Shown here: one piece after another, positions 17,212 to 25,110 of the stretch
Layout of the letters: the number at the start of each line of letters is the position of its first letter
Numbering within the stretch: the stretch's first letter is position 1
NCBI RefSeq assembly: GCF_011927635.1
Contig: NZ_JAATJB010000008.1
Span: forward strand, 115,872 to 179,871
Reading direction: 5' to 3'
DNA: 64,000 nt
DNA from: Sphingomonas trueperi
GTDB taxonomy: Bacteria > Pseudomonadota > Alphaproteobacteria > Sphingomonadales > Sphingomonadaceae
Translations under genes and position numbers: made by a program
Notes under the pieces: model-generated
Databases searched by the model: none
What the model was told of the DNA's origin: nothing
Seen by the model: only the letters and a program-made list of their open reading frames with translations

Positions 17212-17230
17212 TATGTTTCAATATATCATT
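17212..17230 (-). promoter_or_regulatory. Zur-box-like inverted repeat
   Basis: The minus strand reads AATGATATATTGAAACATA, which agrees at 14 of 19 positions with the AT-rich pattern AATGTTATAATATAACATT known for Zur operators. It lies 27-45 nt upstream of the DUF2946-type gene and overlaps the end of cydC, and it is strikingly AT-rich for this genome. Confidence 0.45.
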
Positions 17231-18803
17231 GGTCGATGGCGGCGATGTCGATCCGATTCGTGGCAAGGGCCAGCGAGGCCGGGCGGTGCGAGACGAGGAT
17301 CAGGCTGGTGCCGGTCGACCGCAGCCAAGCATCGACGCGGCGGACCAGTTCCGCTTCGGTCGCGGCGTCCAGCCCCTCGCTGGGTTCGTCGAGCAGCAGC
17401 CAGGGGCGCCCCGCCAGCAGCGCGCGTGCGAGCGACAGTCGTTTGCGCTCTCCGCCGGAAAGTGTGCCGCCGGCCTCGGCAAGCGAGGTCTCCAGCCCGG
17501 CGGGCATCGCGCGCACGGTCGCGTCGAGGCAGGCGGTATGGAGCGCCTCCCACATTGCCGCCTCGATGATGCCAGGGCGGGCGACGCGGAGATTGTCGGC
17601 GATCGAGCCGGCGATCAGCACCGCGTCCTGCGGGGCGAGGGCAAATTGGCGGCGGAGCGTGTCGGCGCTGCACTGCGCGATCGGCGTGCCGTCCAGCGTG
17701 AGCGCGTGCACGGGGGTGCGGAGCCCGGCCAGCGCCTCCATCAAACGGGTCTTGCCGCTGCCCGAGGCGCCGGTGATCGCCACGCGGGCGCCCGGTGCGA
17801 GAGCGTGGCTGCCGAGGCCGATCGGTCGGGCGACGGTGTCGGCCGGGGGCGCAGAAACCAGCTCGCCCGGCAACTCGCTGAGCGTGGCGAGACGGGCGAG
17901 GCCCTGTTCGACGCTCGCCTGGCGCAGCGCGGTACGGGCAAAGGCGGCCATCACCTCCACCGACGCGGCGGACGCGAGCAGCGCTAGCGCACGGATGGGG
18001 GCGCTGGCGTCGGAAAGGGCGAAAACGATCGCTGCGGTCAGCGCGCCATAGCCGGCGAGCAGCCCGGCCACCGCGCCGTCGCCGCGTGCGAGTGCGGCTC
18101 GGGCGCGGTCGAGCGGGCGGGAGAGGTCGGCGATGGTGTCCGCCACGCGCGGGGCGAGGCCATAGGCGATGATCTCGGGCCGGGCGGCGGCATAGTCGAC
18201 GAAGGCGGTGCGCAGCGCGCCGAGCGCTTCGGCGGCCTTGGCGGCGGGGCCGGCGGTGAGGCGGCGCGCGGCAAGGGTGAGGAGCGGCGGCAGCGCGGCG
18301 AGGAGCAGCGCCAGCGCGAGCGCAGCCTTCCAGCCGGCCAGTGCCACCAGCGCCACGGCAAACAGCGCGGCGGCGAGGCTTGCCGGCCGGCTGGGGCGGC
18401 GGACGACCAGGTCCTCCAGCGCCTCGATGTCGCCGATCAGCCGGGCGCTGGCGTCGCCGCCAGCAAGGTCGGGCGCGGTGCGGCTGTCCTGCGCGGCGAG
18501 CTTGCCGAACAGCCGGCCGCGCAGGTCCGCCATCGCGGTGAGCGCAGCCTGGTGCGACAGCAGCCGTTCCCCGTACCGGCCGCCGGTGCGCAGGATGGCG
18601 AGGCCGCGGATCGCGGCGCTGGGGATCAGATAGTTGAACGCGGCGACCGCTGCCGTGCCGCTCGCCCCGGCAATGGCGGCGCCGGTGAGGAACCAGCCGG
18701 ACAGCGCCAGCAACAGGATCGCGGCGAGCCCGGCGATGGTCGCGCAGGCCAGTGCCTGGCGGAGCGTGCGGCGTTCGCGGGCGGCGAGCGGGAAGGGGGT
18801 CAC
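17226..18803 (-). CDS. cydC: Glutathione/cysteine ABC exporter subunit CydC
   Basis: A 525-residue fused permease-ATPase: six membrane helices (about 15-280), then an ABC domain with Walker A GASGSGKT, Q-loop APQDAVL, signature LSGGERKR and Walker B LLLDEPSEGLD. With CydD it exports reduced thiols to the periplasm, needed for assembly of cytochrome bd. The start is GTG at 18803, overlapping the cydD stop (GTGA). The leftward cydDC pair is divergent from cydABX, which it serves. Confidence 0.92.
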   Translation of the reverse strand: MTPFPLAARERRTLRQALACATIAGLAAILLLALSGWFLTGAAIAGASGTAAVAAFNYLIPSAAIRGLAILRTGGRYGERLLSHQAALTAMADLRGRLFGKLAAQDSRTAPDLAGGDASARLIGDIEALEDLVVRRPSRPASLAAALFAVALVALAGWKAALALALLLAALPPLLTLAARRLTAGPAAKAAEALGALRTAFVDYAAARPEIIAYGLAPRVADTIADLSRPLDRARAALARGDGAVAGLLAGYGALTAAIVFALSDASAPIRALALLASAASVEVMAAFARTALRQASVEQGLARLATLSELPGELVSAPPADTVARPIGLGSHALAPGARVAITGASGSGKTRLMEALAGLRTPVHALTLDGTPIAQCSADTLRRQFALAPQDAVLIAGSIADNLRVARPGIIEAAMWEALHTACLDATVRAMPAGLETSLAEAGGTLSGGERKRLSLARALLAGRPWLLLDEPSEGLDAATEAELVRRVDAWLRSTGTSLILVSHRPASLALATNRIDIAAIDQ

Positions 18804-20407
18804 AGCGTCACCTCGGCATCGGCGGTGGCGATCAGGCGCGGATCATGGGTGGCGACGATCACCGCGCGTTCCTTGGCGACGTCGCGGAGCAGCGCGGTGA
18901 TCGCGGCGGCGCTTTCGGCATCGAGATCGGCGGTGGGCTCGTCGGCGAGCAGCAGCGGGCGATCGGCTAGCAGCGCACGGGCGAGGCCGAGGCGACGGCG
19001 CTCGCCGCCGGACAGGCCCGAGCCGCGATGGTCGAGCGGCAGGTCCAGCCCGGCGCCGCGGCGGGCGAGCATCGGGCCGAGGCCGACACGGTCGATCGCG
19101 GCGAGCAGGTCGGCGTCGGAGGCGTGCGGGGCGGCGAGCGCGAGGTTGTCGCGCAGCGTGCCGGGGAGGATCAGCGGATGCTGCGCGGCCCAGGCGATGG
19201 GGTTGGTATCTCCCGATGCCCTTATTCCCCCCTCTCGCACGCGGGAGGGGGACTGATGGCTGAGGCATTCGGGCGCTTCTTCGGGTGACCGGAAGCGCAG
19301 GCTGCCCGCGCTGGGCACGATCTGCCCTGCGATCGCCGCCAACAGGCTGGTCTTGCCGCTCCCGGTGGGGCCGGTCAGCGCTACCATGCCCGTCGTGCCC
19401 AGCGACACGCTGACCGGCCCGATTGTCCGCCCAGGCCAGGCGATCACCAGATTCTTCGCCTCCACGCCTGCGAACACCTCCGGCGCGGCGGCAGGCGCCA
19501 CCACCTCCGGCACCGCCGCGATCGCCGTGCGCGCGGCCTCGCCGAGCTGCTTGTCGTGATACGCCGCCGCCAGTCGCCGCATCGGCAGGTAGAATTCCGG
19601 CGCCATCGCCAGCGCGAAAAAGGCTTCGCGCAGCGTCAGCGTTTCGGGATCGGGGAAGGGAAGGAGGCCGAGCAGGCTGAACCCGCAATAGACCGCCACC
19701 AGCGCCACCGCGAGCGCCGAGAAGAACTCCAGCACCGCGCTCGACAGGAAGGCGACGCGCAGCACCGCGACCGTCCGCGCGGCGACTTCGCGCGTGGCGA
19801 CGTCTACCTGCCGCGCGATCCGGTCCTCGGCACCGAAATGCCGGAGGATCGGCAGGGTGCGCACCCGGTCGACGAACAGGTCGGAAAGGTCGCCCAGCGC
19901 TTCCAGCTGGCGCTCCGAGGCGCGTTTGGCCGCCGTCCCCGCCAGGATCATGCCGAAGACGAAGGGGATCAGCGTGCCGAGCAGGATGCCCGCCGCCACC
20001 AGGCTTGCGCAGGCGATGATCGCCACCGCCACCAGCGGCGCGGCGGCGGCCGCGACTCGCGCGGGGACGAATCGCGTATCATAGCCTTCGATCGTTGCAA
20101 CATGGTCGATCGCCAGCACCGCCGATTGCCCGCTCGACGGCGCCGCGCCGCTGCCCAGCAGCCGTTCGACGAGACTGCGGCGGAGCGGCGCGGTGGTCGC
20201 CTGCGCACCGCGCACCGCCAGCACCGGCACGCCCCAGGCGGTCGCCGCACGCACCAGCCCGCCGCCGAGCATTGCTGCGAGTGCCGCACTCGGCACCGCA
20301 TGCCCGGCGGCTGCCGCAGCCACGCCGTCGGCAATGCCCCAGGCGAACAGCGCCGCGCCGCCCAGGTCGATGATCCAGGCGAGCCCGGCCTGTTTTTGAA
20401 GAGCCAT
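18800..20407 (-). CDS. cydD: Glutathione/cysteine ABC exporter subunit CydD, with repeat-derived in-frame insertion
   Basis: A 535-residue fused permease-ATPase with membrane helices in residues 10-290, Walker A TGPTGSGKTS (about 355), signature LSGGERRRLG, Walker B LLLADEPTADLD and the switch His in ATHDPR. Between Walker A and the Q-loop (AWAAQHPLILPGT), residues of about 372-400 read like translated repeat DNA (SPSRVREGGIRASGD), absent from normal CydD, where this stretch is short. The frame stays open and all catalytic motifs are intact, so the protein may still work. ATG 20407 is chosen at the first-helix start; its ribosome-binding site is weak. Confidence 0.9.
   Translation of the reverse strand: MALQKQAGLAWIIDLGGAALFAWGIADGVAAAAAGHAVPSAALAAMLGGGLVRAATAWGVPVLAVRGAQATTAPLRRSLVERLLGSGAAPSSGQSAVLAIDHVATIEGYDTRFVPARVAAAAAPLVAVAIIACASLVAAGILLGTLIPFVFGMILAGTAAKRASERQLEALGDLSDLFVDRVRTLPILRHFGAEDRIARQVDVATREVAARTVAVLRVAFLSSAVLEFFSALAVALVAVYCGFSLLGLLPFPDPETLTLREAFFALAMAPEFYLPMRRLAAAYHDKQLGEAARTAIAAVPEVVAPAAAPEVFAGVEAKNLVIAWPGRTIGPVSVSLGTTGMVALTGPTGSGKTSLLAAIAGQIVPSAGSLRFRSPEEAPECLSHQSPSRVREGGIRASGDTNPIAWAAQHPLILPGTLRDNLALAAPHASDADLLAAIDRVGLGPMLARRGAGLDLPLDHRGSGLSGGERRRLGLARALLADRPLLLADEPTADLDAESAAAITALLRDVAKERAVIVATHDPRLIATADAEVTL
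19215..19280. repeat. Repeat-like hairpin element inside cydD
   Basis: CCCCTCTC and GGGAGGGG form a stem (one G-T pair) around GCACGC, followed by sequence unlike the ABC domain on either side. It resembles the short palindromic intergenic repeats elsewhere in the window but is a different sequence. It is a multiple of three and adds roughly 25 codons. Confidence 0.5.
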
Positions 20408-20525
20408 ATGAGACAATTTGTACAAGCGATTTCGGCCCTGCAACGGAATAGGGGATGTTCCGCATAGGCGGTGGCGCCACCGAAGCCTAGGCCGCGAATA
20501 CCGGCTCTTTGCTGAGGACAAAACT

Positions 20526-22115
20526 ATGGATATGGCAGTCGTAGAGCTGTCGCGCCTGCAATTCGCGCTGACAGCGATGTACCACTTCCTGTTCGTGCCG
20601 TTGACGCTGGGCCTTTCGGTAATGCTCGTCATCACCGAAAGCGTCTATGTCGTCACCGATCGCCCGATCTGGAGGGACATCACCCGTTTCTGGGCCAAAC
20701 TCTTTGGCATCAACTTCGTCCTCGGGGTCGCTACCGGGCTGACGATGGAATTCGAGTTCGGGACCAACTGGTCCTATTACTCGCATTATGTGGGCGACAT
20801 CTTCGGGGCGCCGCTGGCGATCGAGGGGCTGATGGCCTTCTTCCTCGAAGCCACCTTCGTCGGCCTGATGTTTTTCGGCTGGGATCGCCTGTCGAAGCGC
20901 CAGCACCTGCTGGTGACCTTCCTCACTGCGCTCGGCACCAATTTGTCGGCGCTGTGGATCCTGGTCGCCAATGGCTGGATGCAGCACCCGGCGGGTGCCA
21001 CGTTCAACGCCGAGACGATGCGAATGGAAGTCACCGACTTCATGGCGGTGATCTTCAACCCCGTCGCCCAGGCGAAGTTCGTCCACACCGTGAGTGCGGG
21101 CTATGTCTGCGCGAGCGTCTTCGTCCTCGGCATCTCGGCCTATTATCTGCTGCGCGGCCGGCACCTGGAGCTCGCCAAGCGCAGCTTCGCGGTGGCGGCG
21201 GCGTTCGGCCTGGCGGCCTCGCTGTCGGTGGTCGTGCTCGGCGACGAGAGCGGATATGCGCTGACCGACAATCAGAAGATGAAGCTCGCCGCGATCGAGG
21301 CCGAATGGCACACCGAGGCGGCACCGGCCGGGATCACCGTGTTCGGCTTCCCCTCGAACCAGGGCCGCGAGACCTATTTCCAGGTCAAGGTGCCCTATGT
21401 GCTCGGCCTGATCGGTACGCGTAGCCTGACCGGCCAGGTGGAAGGCATCTATCCGCTGGTCGGCAAGGCCCGGCTGCGCATCGAGAACGGCCTCACCGCC
21501 TATGATGCGCTGCAGACGCTGAAGACCGATCGTCAGAACGTCGCCGCACGCGCGAAGTTCGAAGCCGCCAAGGGCGACCTCGGCTATGCCCTGTTGCTCA
21601 AGCGCTGGGTCGCCGATCCGCGTCAGGCCACCGAAGCGCAGAAGGATCGGGCCGCCTGGTCGACCGTTCCCAACGTGCCGGCCGTGTTCTGGCTGTTCCG
21701 CGGGATGGCGGCGCTGGGCTTCTTCTTCATCGCCTTCTTCGTCGCCGCGCTCTACTATGCCAATACGCGCCGCTTCCACCGCAAGTGGTTCCTGCGCACC
21801 GCAATGTGGATCATCCCGCTGCCCTGGCTTGCGATCGAGTTCGGCTGGGTCGTCGCCGAAGTGGGGCGCCAGCCCTGGGCGGTGGACGGCGTGCTGCCGA
21901 CCTTCCTCGCCACCTCGAGCCTGACCGTGCCCGCCCTGTGGACCACGATCATCGGCTTCACCGCGCTCTACGGCCTGATGGCGGTGATCGAGTTCCGGCT
22001 GATGCTGGCGGCGATCAAGCATGGGCCCGAGACCTACGAGCCCTGGCAACCCCGCCACGATCCGGTGCCGAGCGCGCCCGATCCGCGGCCGCTCCACGCC
22101 GTTCCCGCAGAATGA
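20526..22115 (+). CDS. cydA: Cytochrome bd ubiquinol oxidase subunit I
   Basis: A 529-residue membrane oxidase subunit. The haem b595 ligand lies in TAMYHFLFVPLTLG near residue 20 and the b558 His in KFVHTVSAGYV near 185. The region FPSNQGRETYFQVKVPY opens a long quinol-binding Q-loop comparable in length to that of E. coli, and NVPAVFWLFRGM carries the Met ligand. It oxidises quinol and reduces O2 with high affinity. The ATG at 20526 has GAGGA upstream; an ATG two codons later is an alternative. It is divergent from cydDC and followed by cydB. Confidence 0.96.
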   Translation: MDMAVVELSRLQFALTAMYHFLFVPLTLGLSVMLVITESVYVVTDRPIWRDITRFWAKLFGINFVLGVATGLTMEFEFGTNWSYYSHYVGDIFGAPLAIEGLMAFFLEATFVGLMFFGWDRLSKRQHLLVTFLTALGTNLSALWILVANGWMQHPAGATFNAETMRMEVTDFMAVIFNPVAQAKFVHTVSAGYVCASVFVLGISAYYLLRGRHLELAKRSFAVAAAFGLAASLSVVVLGDESGYALTDNQKMKLAAIEAEWHTEAAPAGITVFGFPSNQGRETYFQVKVPYVLGLIGTRSLTGQVEGIYPLVGKARLRIENGLTAYDALQTLKTDRQNVAARAKFEAAKGDLGYALLLKRWVADPRQATEAQKDRAAWSTVPNVPAVFWLFRGMAALGFFFIAFFVAALYYANTRRFHRKWFLRTAMWIIPLPWLAIEFGWVVAEVGRQPWAVDGVLPTFLATSSLTVPALWTTIIGFTALYGLMAVIEFRLMLAAIKHGPETYEPWQPRHDPVPSAPDPRPLHAVPAE

Positions 22116-22136
22116 GCGCGAGCAAGGAGAAAGAAC

Positions 22137-23282
22137 ATGTCCATCCCGCTCGATTATGAAATCCTGCGCCTCATCTGGTGGGCGCTGCTGGGGGTGCTGC
22201 TGATCGGCTTCGCGCTGACCGACGGCTTCGACCTGGGAACGGCGGCGCTGCTGCCGTTCGTGGGCCGCACCGATGAAGAGCGCCGCATGGTGATCAACAC
22301 CGTCGGCCCGACCTGGGAAGGCAACCAAGTCTGGTTCATCCTGGGCGGCGGCGCTATCTTCGCCGCCTGGCCATTCGTCTATGCGGTCAGCTTCTCGGGC
22401 TTCTACCTGGCGATGTTCCTGGTGCTGTCGGCGCTGATCCTGCGTCCGGTCGGCTTCAAATACCGCTCCAAGCGCCCCGACGCCGCCTGGCGTTCGCGCT
22501 GGGACTGGGCGCTGTTCGTCGGCGGCTTCGTGCCTGCGCTCGTCTTCGGCGTCGCGGTGGGCAACGTGCTGCTGGGTGCGCCCTTCCGGCTCGATAGCGA
22601 TCTGCGCTCCTTCTACGAAGGCACGCTGCTCGGCCTGTTCACCCCGTTCAGCCTCGTCGCCGGCCTGCTCTCGGTCGCGATGCTGGTGCTGCACGGCGCC
22701 GGCTGGCTGAGCCTCAAGGCCGAGGGCAAGGTGGTGGAGCGCGCCCAGCGCTTCGGCACCGTCGCCGCGATCCTCGCGATCCTGCTGTTCGCCGTCGGCG
22801 GCGCATTCGTCGCCTATGGCGACATGGGCTATCGCCTGGTCGGCTCGGTCGATCCCAACGGTCCGTCCAACCCGCATCTGGTCCAGACGGTGAAGGCGCC
22901 GGGCGCATGGCTCAGCAACTATGGTGCCCATCCGTGGATGCTGCTCGCCCCGGTGCTCGGCTTCCTCGGCCCGGTGCTGGCGCTGATCGGCATCCGCGGG
23001 CGCAACGGCACGCTGGTGTTCGCCGGTTCGTCGATCGCCAATGTCGGCATCATCGCCACCGTCGGCCTGTCGATGTTCCCGTTCATCCTGCCGAGCGCGA
23101 TCGACCCGGCCTCCAGCCTCACCGCCTGGAACGCCTCGTCGAGCCACCTCACGCTGTTCATCATGCTGGTGTGCACGCTCGTCTTCCTGCCGATCGTGCT
23201 GGCCTACACCGCCTGGGTGTACAAGGTGATGTTCGGCCGCGTCAGCGGGGAAGAGCTGCGGCTCAACCCCGACCTCTACTGA
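22137..23282 (+). CDS. cydB: Cytochrome bd ubiquinol oxidase subunit II
   Basis: A 381-residue protein with about nine membrane helices. The N-terminus has LRLIWWALLGVLLIGFA and the family motif DGFDLG, followed by GPTWEGNQVWFILGGG. It pairs with CydA to form the bd oxidase core. The start lies 22 nt after cydA behind AAGGAGAAAGA. Confidence 0.96.
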   Translation: MSIPLDYEILRLIWWALLGVLLIGFALTDGFDLGTAALLPFVGRTDEERRMVINTVGPTWEGNQVWFILGGGAIFAAWPFVYAVSFSGFYLAMFLVLSALILRPVGFKYRSKRPDAAWRSRWDWALFVGGFVPALVFGVAVGNVLLGAPFRLDSDLRSFYEGTLLGLFTPFSLVAGLLSVAMLVLHGAGWLSLKAEGKVVERAQRFGTVAAILAILLFAVGGAFVAYGDMGYRLVGSVDPNGPSNPHLVQTVKAPGAWLSNYGAHPWMLLAPVLGFLGPVLALIGIRGRNGTLVFAGSSIANVGIIATVGLSMFPFILPSAIDPASSLTAWNASSSHLTLFIMLVCTLVFLPIVLAYTAWVYKVMFGRVSGEELRLNPDLY

Positions 23283-23294
23283 GGAGTTGAACCC

Positions 23295-23411
23295 ATGTGG
23301 TATTTCGCCTGGATCCTGGGGACCTGCCTGGCCGTCGCCGTCGCCGTGCTCAACGGCATCTGGCACGAGTTCCATTCGGACCCGAATTCGGACCTGACGG
23401 TCCTCGACTGA
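23295..23411 (+). CDS. cydX: Cytochrome bd small subunit CydX
   Basis: A 38-residue single-pass membrane peptide starting MWYFAWILG, the hallmark of CydX, and ending with an acidic tail. It stabilises the bd oxidase and its haems. It lies 12 nt after cydB with GAGGAG upstream and is followed directly by a terminator. It is too short for usual gene-length cut-offs. Confidence 0.93.
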   Translation: MWYFAWILGTCLAVAVAVLNGIWHEFHSDPNSDLTVLD

Positions 23412-23422
23412 GCACCAACGAA

Positions 23423-23451
23423 AAGGGGCGGCCGCATCGCGACCGCCCCTT
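23423..23451 (+). terminator. cydABX terminator
   Basis: AAGGGGCGGCCGC pairs with GCGACCGCCCCTT, with one mismatch and a 3-nt loop, 11 nt after the cydX stop. It ends in TTCT. Confidence 0.7.
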
Positions 23452-23460
23452 CTCCCCGAA

Positions 23461-23499
23461 GGCCGGTGCGATCCTGACAAGGGATCGGCCGGCCATTTT
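23461..23499. terminator. Second hairpin between cydX and the small leftward gene
   Basis: GGCCGG..CGATCC pairs with GGATCGGCCGGCC around TGACAAG and is followed by ATTTTC. It may serve cydABX as a back-up and the leftward gene ending at 23509. Confidence 0.55.
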
Positions 23500-23508
23500 C
23501 GTTGGCTG

Positions 23509-23697
23509 CTAGACCGGCCCGCCCTCGGCACGGCGCTCGAAGATCGCTGCGAGCTCGAGGTGCAGGCGCTTGTGCCGTTCGTTTGGCGCGCGAGCCGCCC
23601 GGTCCCGCTCCTGCTCGGCACGCAGGCGGAAGTGATTCGTGAGGGGCGCGTGGTGCAGGGAGGACATCGACCCGGTCTCGTTTTGGGTTTCGTTCAT
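23509..23697 (-). CDS. Small charged hypothetical protein
   Basis: A 62-residue, highly charged product without membrane segment or signal (MNETQNETGSMSSLHH...; HKRLHLELAAIFERRAEGG), predicted mostly helical. The ATG at 23697 has AGGCAGG upstream. It is divergent from the mechanosensitive channel gene across 189 nt. I do not recognise a family; small Glu/Arg-rich proteins of this kind are common in sphingomonads. Confidence 0.5.
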   Translation of the reverse strand: MNETQNETGSMSSLHHAPLTNHFRLRAEQERDRAARAPNERHKRLHLELAAIFERRAEGGPV

Positions 23698-23827
23698 TGC
23701 CTGCCTAATGTCGTACTTATCGCGGTCGGGGGCCATTCCGTAGAAGTCACGGTGTGTATCGCTACGGGACCATGCACTTGCGCTTGACGCATGCTCGATC
23801 CGCCCTGCCGTGCCGGACGAATCACCC

Positions 23828-23853
23828 GGAACCGAGTGCCGCCGCCTCCCGTT
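23828..23853 (+). promoter_or_regulatory. EcfG-type general stress promoter
   Basis: GGAAC, then 17 nt, then CGTT: an exact match to the alphaproteobacterial EcfG consensus (GGAAC-N16/17-CGTT). It ends 33 nt before the GTG start of the mechanosensitive channel gene. It suggests induction under osmotic or general stress. Confidence 0.6.
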
Positions 23854-23886
23854 ACCCGGCCATAGCCACCACGACAGGAGCATGAT

Positions 23887-24969
23887 GTGGAGCGGTTGAT
23901 CGCCGACCTTCCCGGCTGGGTGACGAGCATCGCGCTGATCGCGGCGGCGATCACGGTGGCGCTGCTGGTGCACCGACTGGCCTTCTCGCTCGCGCGGCGC
24001 GCGGCGGCGCACAGCAAGGGCCAGCTCGACGACATCGTCATCCGCCGCCTGTATCGCCCGGCGCGCTGGCTGCTGGTCGCGATCGCGCTTTCGTTCATCC
24101 AGCCCGGGCTCGATCTCGGCACGAGCGGCACCCGCGCCTGGGCACAGGCAGCGGGGCTGCTGGTGCCCGGCCTGATCGGCTGGATGCTGGTGGCGCTGCT
24201 CGGCGTGATCTTTGACTGGGTGCTGCTGCGCGCCGACGTGACCGTGGCGGACAATCTCCGCGCCCGCCGGCGGCGGACGCGCGCGTCGATTCTGCACCGC
24301 ATCATCGTGTTCGTCGTGCTGGCGATCACTTTCTGTCTGATGCTGATGAGCATCCCCAGCGTGCGCAGCATCGGCGTGACGCTGATCGCCTCCGCCGGTC
24401 TCGCCGCCCTGGCGGTGGGCGCCGCCGCCCAGCCGGCGCTGAAGAACCTGATCGCCGGAATCCAGATGGCCTTTTCCGAGCCGATCCGGCTCGACGACGT
24501 GGTGATCGTCGAAGGCGAATGGGGGCGGATCGAGGATATCCGCCTCACCTATGTCGTGGTGCGCATCTGGGACGATCGTCGGCTGGTGGTGCCGGTGTCG
24601 CAGTTTCTGGAGAAGCCCTTCCAGAACTGGACGCGCGAGACCAGCCAGCTGCTCGGCAGCGTGTTCTGGTATCTCGATCCCGCCGCGGACATCCCCAGGC
24701 TGCGCGCCAAGCTGGAGGAACTCGTCAAGGCCAATCCGCGCTGGGACGGCCGCTTCTGCAACCTGCAGGTGACCGACACCAAGCCCGAGGCGATCGAGGT
24801 GCGCGGGCTGATGACGGCCAAGGATGCCTCGACCGCCTTCGACCTGCGCTGCGACATCCGCGAGGGGCTGCTCGCCTATATCCGGCAGGAGATGCCCGAG
24901 GCGCTGGTCCGCACCCGCGGGCTGCTGGACTTCACGCCGACGCGTGTGGAGAGTGACCCATCATCCTAG
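23887..24969 (+). CDS. Small-conductance mechanosensitive channel (MscS family)
   Basis: A 360-residue protein with about four N-terminal membrane helices (10-170), the pore-lining helix rich in Gly/Ala (LAALAVGAAAQPALKNL) and the MscS beta domain (EPIRLDDVVIVEGEWGRIEDI, then RLVVPVSQFLEKPFQNWTR). A cytoplasmic alpha/beta domain (about 265-350) ends it. It is a pressure-release valve for hypo-osmotic shock in the inner membrane. The start is GTG with AGGAG seven nt upstream; no ATG in frame fits. An EcfG-type promoter precedes it. Confidence 0.9.
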   Translation: MERLIADLPGWVTSIALIAAAITVALLVHRLAFSLARRAAAHSKGQLDDIVIRRLYRPARWLLVAIALSFIQPGLDLGTSGTRAWAQAAGLLVPGLIGWMLVALLGVIFDWVLLRADVTVADNLRARRRRTRASILHRIIVFVVLAITFCLMLMSIPSVRSIGVTLIASAGLAALAVGAAAQPALKNLIAGIQMAFSEPIRLDDVVIVEGEWGRIEDIRLTYVVVRIWDDRRLVVPVSQFLEKPFQNWTRETSQLLGSVFWYLDPAADIPRLRAKLEELVKANPRWDGRFCNLQVTDTKPEAIEVRGLMTAKDASTAFDLRCDIREGLLAYIRQEMPEALVRTRGLLDFTPTRVESDPSS

Positions 24970-24973
24970 GGTC

Positions 24974-25067
24974 GTCATCCCGGCGGAAGCCGGGACCCAG
25001 TCACCGCTCGGCTGCAGCGAGAGCCTTGACGGAGGCCTCAATGGATCCCGGCTTTCGCCGGGATGCC
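24974..25067. repeat. REP doublet (family A, copy 1)
   Basis: Two hairpins in opposite orientation: TCCCGGC-GGAA-GCCGGGA at 24978-24995 and ATCCCGGC-TTTC-GCCGGGAT at 25045-25064, with about 50 nt between. The two ends are inverted copies (CATCCCGGCG...), the layout of a REPIN. It lies between the convergent MscS and otsA genes and may also act in termination. Confidence 0.8.
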
Positions 25068-25110
25068 GGATGCTTGAAATGAGAGCAGCTTCCAGCGCGA
25101 AGCCCTTGTA

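Noticed and set aside
20487..23621. 1044-residue open frame antisense to cydAB
   Set aside because: It is a GC-rich frame shadow, full of Arg/Gln/His/Glu repeats, with no ribosome-binding site or domain; the opposite strand encodes clear CydA, CydB and CydX.
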